Assembly: GCF_037126465.1 (NCBI RefSeq)
Contig: NW_026999320.1
Location: forward strand, 1,798,001-1,862,000
Source of the DNA: Ornithodoros turicata
Taxonomy: Eukaryota; Arthropoda; Arachnida; Ixodida; Argasidae
Direction of reading: 5' to 3'
DNA length: 64,000 nt
This document shows, piece by piece, positions 55,821 to 64,000 of this stretch (its first letter is position 1; every line of letters begins with the position of its first letter). A program made the translations under genes and the position numbers. The notes under the pieces are model-generated. The model made no database searches, was not told where the DNA came from, and was given only the letters and a program-made list of their open reading frames with translations.

Positions 55821-58800
55821 CTCCTGGTTTAGTGCTCGTGACGGCTGGTGCAATGACGCGTTGACGCAATGCGTTCGCAATCATGGGTTCACTCAGTGCG
55901 TTCGCGCTGACGCAATGCTCTTGTAATTCAATGGTCACAGGCTGTGAGAATTGGAAGTGTAATAAGTTAATGGCGCGGCCAAAAAACATGGGAATACGGG
56001 ATGTCGCTGTCTAGACGGCGGATTGTCCCTTGAGGCATCTAATCCCAAAAAAGGACTGTGCCCTTGGCAAAGAACACCTGCTGCAGACGACCAGCGGGAA
56101 CAAGGGGTTCTGGGCAGGTGGCTGTGAGCGCCCACCCTTTATAAGGAGGACCCAAGGTCGGCAGTGGGGAGCTTGAGTTCGGACTTCGTCAGGGAGATGC
56201 CGGCCCAAAGCCCATGTGTATCTTCCCTTATGTATTTGATTCCCGCTGCATATAAAAAATTGTTTTGTTAGTTGCCGACTGTTGCATTCCACCTCACCCG
56301 GATCACCGGGAAACTTCTCTGAAGTTATTTAAGCCATGTCCGAACCGAAGCCCAAAGCAGAGGAGGTATAACCGCAGTCTGCCGTATCCTGTCATAGTCC
56401 ACCTAATAATGTTCGCCCGCCTGGCTAGTACTCTCTCATTCCACGGAAGGCTCCGCTGCTCCGATTCCAGGACGACAGTTTACAAACTTTAGCCGGCAAT
56501 GCGTTCAAAGGAACATGACGTACTGTAAAACGGTGAAATATCTTCCATTGACAAATTGTTTGCAGTGCGCTTGAGGACTTCGTCCTTGGGAAATCGCGTT
56601 GCCTGCAGTAATATTCCGAGTAAGGTTTCTGGGAACCTATGGTTTCGTTTGATCAAAATGCATGCGTTAATGACCCAATTACCCAACAAAAATCTCCAAT
56701 CGTCGATGTGTATCTTTTCTCCTTTACTTTTTTGCTGAATCTCCCGACCCATTACTGCACATGTGCCGGAAGCGTTCGATGTAACCTTAGGAATTCAGAC
56801 CTATTATTTCTGCAAATGATCCGCTACCTTCATCGCTCTTCTCCAAATGATATTTATACCAAGACAGGCAGCGGTTTACCAATTCTTCAGCACTGGGGTA
56901 GTTTGCGTGAGACATACTGTATTGGTGATGTCACGCGACAAGTGATACTCATTACAAAAGTGTGGTCAACAAGACTGAATGGAAAACGGTCAGTCACCAC
57001 AACAGCCACCACAATGGAGCAAGTCGCATATTACATAATGGAAAGAACAAACGGACAAGTCATTATTCCTTATCTACTCAGCCTCCTGAACAGAGCGCAC
57101 GAGGAAAAGCTTGCAGACGACGCGACATTATCCGACCATCTTTCCCGTCTGGTGGCGTCACAGCGTAGTCACCGCTAGGGTGCCCTACTAGTCGCGGAAG
57201 TGAGGCGAAGGTGGTACTAACTGACGATCTCGGTTCGCTACACCAGCCTGACACGCGCTCGCAGATTATAGACAACCGTGTCGCATACAGTACATATTGT
57301 GTAAAATTTTATGATGCATTGCCATACCTGCCAGCTCTCCCGGACTATTCTTGAGATAAATGAATTTCGTTCAGTCTCCCAATTGCACGAAACATGCCCT
57401 CCAATCTTGTGGTTGACAGAAGCAACGGTAGTGCATCGCAGCTCGACTTCGAGTGTACAAAATCAACGCTCAGCAGACCCCACGGTCGTGCTGCGGGCAT
57501 CCTCCCAAAATTTTTAGTTCAAGTTGGCAGGTTGGATAGCATATCATTATAGTTTTCTTCAATCTGATCTGCTTAAAGCAGTCCCTGCGCAGTAGCAGAA
57601 CCGCTCTTCCAGACAGGTGAGCTTGCCATTATAGCTGTATCGCACGGACTTTAATCGCTATTATGGGGAGCCTAAATGATTTAGGTCTTCTAACGCTTCA
57701 AGTTTTTGTGAGCATGCCTGAAGTAAATTTAAAGGGACGGCCTTGTACCCCCTTCCCCTCTTAAAAGTACCATTCGATTGCCCATTGTCTAAAATGGAAT
57801 GCTGCAAATTTACCCGACAAAGCAAAACACGGTTATTCAGTAACCCAATTAAATTCATAAAGATCACAGAGCATGCAGCGTTCTGTGTTGGCAACAATAA
57901 CAATGGCTACGTCACCCTGTGGAAAAGTCCGTGATAGGATACAGGAATTTCTGCTTTGTGCACGCTAGTGCACCAGCGTGAGCAGACGACTTTCAGAAGT
58001 GATTAAGTTCCGCTGCAACTCGTACATTCTTTCAGGCATCAAGCGAAAAACACGCATTGTAAAAAGTGGCCCACATGCTGGTTTAGAACAACTATGTTAA
58101 TCCTGAGGTATAAGTTAAAGGTCACAGGACAACTGCACCCACAATCACAAATCTGAAGTCGCCCGTCATAGGGGTCGCGTTACAGCTCCAACCAAAAATA
58201 TATTATGCGTGCTTCCATTACACTTCCCCGTTGTACACTGATCACGTTTCAAAATGAAGTGTCGCTGACGACGAACACTGAGAAAGACTGCATGGTTATT
58301 TAAAACAGTGTGCATTACATACTCTGAGAAAGAAAGCATGTGATCTAGCTTTCACGTATCAGATTATGCACCCAATTCTCGGACTCCCCACTGTCAGTGT
58401 ACGGACTACATTCTCCGCTCTTGGAGATACACGTCTGAGCGTCCCCGTTTCGAGAACAAAGGGGATGGCTTAACCCAAGGTCCTTACTGACTTACCCGCA
58501 GGTCGACGTCATGCATGATGTTGCGTGAGAGTGAAGCGCAGGTTTCGTCTGCTATTACGGCATGTTTCGACGAAGTCCCGAAAACAAGTTGGTTATTGTT
58601 AATGAAACTTTGCTGGCTGTATGTGTAGAGTACTTGTGAAGATAGTTTTGACTAAGTTTTGGAATCTCCCGGGCCGTACGAGACCGTCCCTTTAATGCAG
58701 GGGAAAGAGGGGTTCCTAGTCACTTGTGCTCTAATTTCAAAATATACAGTATGCATGCACCACTACTATATAAGTGTTTATATATGTGGGTGACTTGTGA

Positions 58801-59129
58801 TGCACACATGTATTTGTGTTTCAATTCAAGGTGCTTCCCAACACATGCAAGGCCCACAAGGAGTATCAACTCCGGAGCACCATTAACTGTCTGCAGGAAG
58901 AGGGTCCACATGATAACTTGCTTGCCATGAAGAGACGTCTGCGTACACTGAATTGACTCCTGCGAGCCGTCCCTGGAATGCATCTGACAATTCCATAACT
59001 CCCACCACGGCACCACCTGTGCTGAACAGCTGCGGAGCTGATGAAGTACTGCCAGCACTCGCAATATCTGAAGGTAATTTGCCTTCCAAGCAATGTGCTA
59101 GGTTACACAGTGCGAACTTTCTTGTTGTA
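55821..59129. other. Intergenic, one long unassigned frame
   Basis: The plus frame 56639-57178 (179 codons) is the longest, but an overlapping minus frame (56752-56489, with FLLGNWVINACILIKRN) looks equally protein-like. Neither has a known domain. 57330-57535 is bounded by inverted ACCTGCCAG/GTTGGCAGGT-like sequences like those near 46870-47020. Nothing else is supported. Confidence 0.4.
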
Positions 59130-59988
59130 CAGTCGACCCCCGTTTATCTGGACGGTGCCGTTCCCGGCGAAATCGTCCGGATACCGGGGCATCCGGATAA
59201 ATGAAACGACAGAATAGAAACGTCCTACAGAGCAATGTTTAATTAAAACACAGAAATCTCGTCAATGACAGCTGTTACATAGTAGTGTAGGCACTCGATT
59301 CCTGCAAACTTTTGCTAGTTTCATAGAGTTGAGCCAAGCTGTTACGTTGCTCGAAGGATGTCAGTGCGGCCGCAAAGTGTCAATGTCGGAGCCTTGTTTC
59401 TCACTGGCGTTATCGGCACCGTCTTGCTGCACATCATCGGAGGCAACAGCAGCAATCACACCGTCATCAGTCATAGCTGCACACGCGTCATCATCCTTAT
59501 CAACGTCAACGTAGTCAGAAACCACAGCATCATCTACGGCAGTCGCAGTTAGCCCCTGCATCAGTGATCGCAGCAGGCCCTCGGGTTGGAGTTTTCTCCT
59601 CTAGAACCGGACAGTTGCTCGAGATATTTCCAAATGACTCGACTGGTCAACGTGACCCAACGCACACAAATAGAAAAGGGGGTCATCGTGCACGGTTATC
59701 TCCCCTACGGAGGAGCTAGGTCCCTAACGTGTGACGGGAATAACCCCAACACAGCGAAAAGGGTGACGAAGCGGAGTCAGCGTCTCCTCATACTCATGGT
59801 AGTCCGGATAACTGAAGCTGGATTACAAGAATTTTCGACTTTCGTTCACTGGAATTCTTGTCCGAGTCCGGAAGCTGAAGTCCGGATAAACGAGAACAAA
59901 ATACATGGAGGAAAATCCGTTCCCGTGCCTTTTGTCCGGATACCGCGGGATCCGGATAAATGAGGTCCGGATAAACGAGGGTCGACTG
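59130..59988 (-). mobile_element. Internally deleted Tigger/pogo-like element
   Basis: The ends are CAGTCGACCCCCGTTTATC and its inverse, flanked by TA at 59128-59129 and 59989-59990. Subterminal copies of GTCCGGATAA recur inside both ends. A minus-strand frame, 59561-59361, encodes an Asp-rich peptide with VSDYVDVDKDD and AAMTDDGVIAAV, the pattern of the C-terminal tail of pogo/Tigger transposases. The rest of the transposase is missing. It is therefore a deletion derivative, not a MITE of unrelated origin. Confidence 0.75.
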
Positions 59989-59990
59989 TA

Positions 59991-61009
59991 ATTGACAATG
60001 CAGCCAGAATTCTGGCTATAGTTTTCTGTATTTACCAACAAACAAACTGCTTCACTCGCTCTCTTTCTCAAAGGTGCTATGTGATATAGATGTGAGAGAT
60101 GTGGGGCAGTAAAGTGTTGTTAGTTATGTATGCGGACCCTTAAACTTACTTTTAAACAAATGAAATTCTGTATTTCTGACAACACCCGGGATTTCTGGGC
60201 AAGCCGTTATTTCTCTCTCTTTTTTCCCTTTGAGATTACAAATGTCTATTTAATACATGACCATGAAATATGCAACATTGACGATACTGCAGATGACCTT
60301 ATTTTGCCTACTCTGAGTGGAGCTTGGAAGATAATTAGCCACGTGGTAGAAAAATTGTTTAGCTGCAGCAATGGGGACTCCCGCTGTGTCATATAACAAG
60401 GGTTGTCAATTGGGATATCCGGAGATCCCGTAGTCACTTGCGGTAAATGGACTTGGAAGTAGAATACCGAACGGCACACTATAAGAAAGCACACTGAGTT
60501 GCCCAATTTCTTACGCGTCTGTACTGCCGTCGCTCGAAATGTGATGTAAAATGTCGCGTACAAGGGCGGAACAAACGCTCATACCGTTATGCTGCAACAA
60601 TGCCTGTGTGTCATTCTTTATCCATGTTGCGTTTCGTATCATCATGCCTCAAGTCACAAACGACACGCATTTCCACCTTTTTGCCCCCTGCATGCACTGA
60701 TGTCGTACAAGAAACCATGCACAAAGGCAAGGGAGTACTACTCATCAGCGTTCATGGCGTTGCGGGTAGCAGGTCGGGTGGGAGTGAGGTTTTGAAAAAA
60801 AAGATATGTGGGCTGATGCAGGTCTCAATTTGTGACGGAACGCAGGTTGTGTGTCGGGTGCGGGTTTGAACCTGCGGGTACAGCTCGGATGCGGGTCAGA
60901 GAACTCTGTCCCGCACAGGACTGTACTTGGAATCCTATCCCGTGATTGACAGCAAACATCTCGAAATCCCGGGACTGCAAAAATGGCCTGGGATTGACAA
61001 TCCTATATA
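59991..61009. other. Intergenic, no gene seen
   Basis: No domain or convincing exon is visible. The GC-skewed stretch 60770-60920 has GGGTGCGGGT-like repeats of low complexity. Confidence 0.45.
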
Positions 61010-61889
61010 CAGGGTGTCCACGCTAAGTGTGAACAGATTTTTTAAAAATATATATAACACTTTTCCCAATATGAAATCAATTGCAATAGAGCATATGCTA
61101 AAGGGCACTCCCTAGCAGGGTATTAGCAATTAATTAATTTTCATTAATTAACTTTTTAATTATAAAAGCTACAAAGTTGTCCCAATGAGAACACCTGTTC
61201 CTTTCGGTCACCTGATATCGTAGCCGTTTTCAGAACAAAAATCCGTTCCATAGAGCTCCCGCAAAAAATTCGTGAAGGAACGCCAGTGTTTTTCTTTATT
61301 TTGTTCATTGCGCTTCTTAGAAGACGCGTCTTTCTTTCATCCTCAATGTGAGAGGGAGAAAGAGCACACTATCGCCTCTCACGTCCTGGAAAAAGATTAA
61401 AAGGAAACAGAAAATACAACCCAAGATAAAGCCAGTTCCGATAGAGTCACCCGATACATTTGTTTTTGTTTTGTTTCCGCAAGTTAAAGCTCATCTTCGA
61501 TGCATGAGGCGGCACTGTGCTCCTTCCCCCTCTCCCGTTGGGGATGAAGGAAATACGCGTCTTCTAAGAAGCGCAATGAACAAAATAAAGAAAGAAATGG
61601 CGTTCCTTCACGAATTTTTGCGCGCGATCTATCGAACGGATTTTTGTTCTGAAAACGGCTACGATATCAGGTGACCGAAAGGAACAGATGTTCTCATTGG
61701 GACAACTTTGTAGCTTTTATAATTAAAAAGTTAATTAATGAAAGTTAATTAAGACATTTCCTTTGGACTTTGCTAATGCCCTGCTAGGGAGTGCCCTTCA
61801 GCATATGCTATATTGCAATTGATTTCATCTTGGAAAAAGTGTTATATATTTAAAAAAAAAATCTGTTCACACTTAGCGTGGACACCCTG
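61010..61889. mobile_element. Foldback MITE copy 2, 880 bp
   Basis: It has the same ends and long arms as 10586-11483, flanked by TA at 61008-61009 and 61890-61891. A 108-codon frame on the plus strand has its counterpart on the minus strand of copy 1. I regard it as a by-product of the conserved nucleotide sequence. Confidence 0.85.
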
Positions 61890-63018
61890 TAGAACCACTT
61901 GTTTAAAAGCATGAACAAATAAAACTTATTAATAGGACGAAAACTTTTCTTAGAATAGTAACATGAAGTGCCCCTCCCACTTCCCCTTTTCTTCTCCCTC
62001 CTCGAGCATGCCCTATAACTGCAGTTAGGCTTCCTTTGCTTACAGTCACAAGGCTAGTTACACCGCACTTTATTGTGGCTGCATTTTTCCTATGAGCTGC
62101 ATTCTGGGCATTTGTGAATCGAATGTTTTCTTGTCAAACCAGACATTGAAACAGTACAAGAAGTTGTGCCACCTGTTGCTGTAGAAAGAGACTCAATGGT
62201 AAGACTCTCTTCAACCTGTACTTCACAGATGAATACATAGTAAGGAACTGCCCACTAGGTGCTAAAATTGTGTGTTTCCTGGGTATTAGTTTGAAGCAGG
62301 CCGAGCATTATTCGGCTTAAGTTGCTATCTCATTTCCAAAGAAACAGAATACCAGGTCCATAATCATGCAAAGAAATGAATGAAATGTAAAAATTCAATG
62401 GAGCTTTGGTGACAGGTATTGATGAACTTCTATTTTTGGGGATATGTGGCATTTCTCGCAAAGAACACCTTGTGCAAAAAATGTTTAGGCTATAGTGCCA
62501 AAGATATCCCTTTCTTGATATCTTTGTTTGCCTACGTTTCCAGTTCCGCGCTGGGAATGATGTGTGGCTTCCAAAGACTGTTTCCCAAGACAACGTCTTC
62601 TCATCAAGCAAGCGACGCTGGCCATCTGACCAGCATCGGTTCTGGCAAACAGGTCTCTCTGTGGTACCCTCTCGAACAAAGCCATTGCGGATGGGCACGT
62701 AAATGCAAAACCAGCACTCACTACACAAAAAATGGAGGCACTATATTGTGAGTATCCTTTTCTCTGCTATTTTTGAATCGCTGCATGATTATTTCTCATA
62801 ATTTGCATGCCACCTCCGAAACTGCTATCAGTCTCTGACTGAATCTGGTTACGGAAGTCAAAACTTGAGATGGCGTCGTGGAAGTTGCACAACAGCTGTC
62901 TTCAACAAAATGTGAGCCTCATTAAGCGATCATACATGCTTTTTAGTGATCATCATCATCACATTTTTGTGACATGAGGTGTTTTGCGTTGTTGCCTCTG
63001 CTGCTTCCTTAAATCCGT
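61890..63018. other. Intergenic before LINE, no gene seen
   Basis: Short open frames at 62330-62751 on both strands have no recognisable domain. A CATCATCATCAC stretch lies near 62948. Confidence 0.4.
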
Positions 63019-63540
63019 AAACTCAACAACCCCCGTATCAGAATCTCCGGAGCTGACCCGAGCATATCCGAAGAGGACCTCATTGATGAAATCAATGAGA
63101 AAAATGATCTGAATCTCTCAAAAGAAAACTTCATCGTCAAGACAGCCTTCAGACAACGAGAGACAAAGACTTGGATCGTTGAGACCCCCCCGGATGTTTT
63201 CAGGGATCTCATGCATCGCCAAACCGTCTACATTGGATGGCTTCGCGCCACAATACAGGAATCTATCGAAATTCGCAAGTGCTATAACTGCATGTCTTTT
63301 GGACACAACACCAAAAACTGCAAAGAACTACCCAACAGAAACTGCTATAAGTGCGGAAGCTTCCACACTGCACAGGACTGTAGAGCTTCTGTCGGTCATG
63401 TCCGCTGCCTTTGCTGCCAACAGGCAAACTTAAAATATAAGACAAGGCATGACCTGCACCACATCTTTGCGACCAGTGCCTGTCCTTCCCTTAAGCGTTG
63501 GGAAGAGATCATTGTGTCACGCATTAACTACTCTCCCTAG
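63019..63540 (+). pseudogene. LINE ORF1 C-terminal part with CCHC knuckles
   Basis: The gag-like RNA-binding protein of a further LINE is open from about 63019 to the TAG at 63538-63540. The segment before the knuckles (ISGADPSISEEDLIDEIN) is the usual ORF1 core. The zinc knuckles are CYNCMSFGHNTKNC and CYKCGSFHTAQDC, with a third, partial CLCC cluster. The N-terminal half is absent, so the copy is truncated or its start lies in decayed sequence. A 15-C run near 63583-63598 separates it from ORF2. Confidence 0.75.
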
Positions 63541-63638
63541 ATGAAGTACGCAATATCCCTCGGCAAGCCCTTCGGCACTCTTCCTCCCCCCCCCCCCCCA
63601 CATGGATATCAAGTAGCTCAATTCTTTCCACCCTCACC

Positions 63639-64000
63639 ATGGTTAACATCTTACAGCTCAACTCAGCCCGCTCACAAGCAGCTCACCTCAACGCCCTCAA
63701 CACAGCTGTAAATCGCAAGACAGGTTTCCTTCTATTGTAAGAGCCGTACGAAGGACTTCATTATGATGAAACAGCTTTCAAAATCCACTCCATACGCAAT
63801 ATTGAAAAAGCTAAGACCGAAATTGTCATCTTCAACGACTTATGGGATATTTTTCCAATCTTAATAACGGAAGAGATTGTATTCATAAGATGCTCTCACA
63901 AAACAGAGGATGTCCTAATAGCCAACGTATACGCCCCTCCTAAAAATAATTTCAACACCACCCTAAAAAATCTAGAAAATATTATCAAAAAGCCAACTTT
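63639..64000 (+). pseudogene. LINE ORF2 endonuclease start, cut by window edge
   Basis: The ATG at 63639 begins the endonuclease domain (MVNILQLNSARSQAAH). A TAA at 63738-63740 falls where the family has Gln in the conserved L-Q-E-P-Y motif; the following EPYEGLHY is present. After the stop the frame remains open to the end of the window (IANVYAPPKNN). The L-Q-E-P-Y pattern recalls R1/I-type elements. The rest lies outside the window. Confidence 0.7.

Noticed and set aside
56639..57178. 179-codon plus-strand gene
   Set aside because: An overlapping minus frame is equally plausible. No domain, splice pattern or repeat context decides between them.
61348..61674. 108-codon protein gene, also seen inverted at 10825-11130
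   Set aside because: It lies across the arms of a foldback MITE. Conservation follows from the nucleotide repeat, and no domain is visible.

Overview
The window looks like intergenic or heterochromatic DNA of an arthropod nuclear genome. A chelicerate, most likely a tick, is my best guess. That guess rests on inference: spliced eukaryotic genes, tRNA-headed SINEs, I-type and CR1-type LINEs, CMC/CACTA-like DNA transposons, Tigger/pogo-like and TA-flanked foldback MITEs, and a Polinton. I see no convincing single-copy host gene. No database search could be run, so family names come from motifs and architecture.

Layout. 1-3.9 kb: two tRNA-derived SINE heads in inverted orientation and otherwise featureless DNA. 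3.9-21.7 kb: one I-superfamily LINE (gag-like ORF1, endonuclease, RT, RNase H) split into three pieces by later insertions. The larger insertion is a 10.4-kb CACT-ended, TA-flanked CMC/CACTA-like transposon (7375-17798). It landed inside RT motif A and carries two divergent genes: a broken transposase (right) and an apparently intact eight-exon accessory gene (left). A foldback MITE and a truncated LINE sit between those two genes. The second insertion is a minus-strand CR1-like LINE (about 18.64-20.53 kb).

21837-32150 is a complete Polinton/Maverick unit with 254-bp terminal inverted repeats and a perfect 6-bp target duplication (CTGGGC). It encodes an A32-like packaging ATPase, a chromodomain integrase, a penton-like protein, a pX-like protein, a double-jelly-roll major capsid protein and an adenain-like protease. 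It has no recognisable protein-primed DNA polymerase B. The right third, where another gene block would be expected, holds a gene-like array of micro-exons (21-36 nt, one 48). All have symmetric phase-1 boundaries and consensus splice sites, with a signal-peptide ORF upstream and a terminal exon with stop codon and AATAAA downstream. This is the most unusual object in the window.

32.2-64 kb is a mosaic of decayed mobile DNA and isolated exons: an AT-rich element that the Polinton seems to have hit, a hAT-like MITE, a Penelope-like hairpin with a hammerhead-like core, exons of a DUF4806-like gene, a THAP-domain exon, a 264-bp palindrome, a second CACTA-like transposase pseudogene, a CR1-like 3' end, an internally deleted Tigger-like element, a second copy of the foldback MITE, and the start of another LINE running off the right edge.
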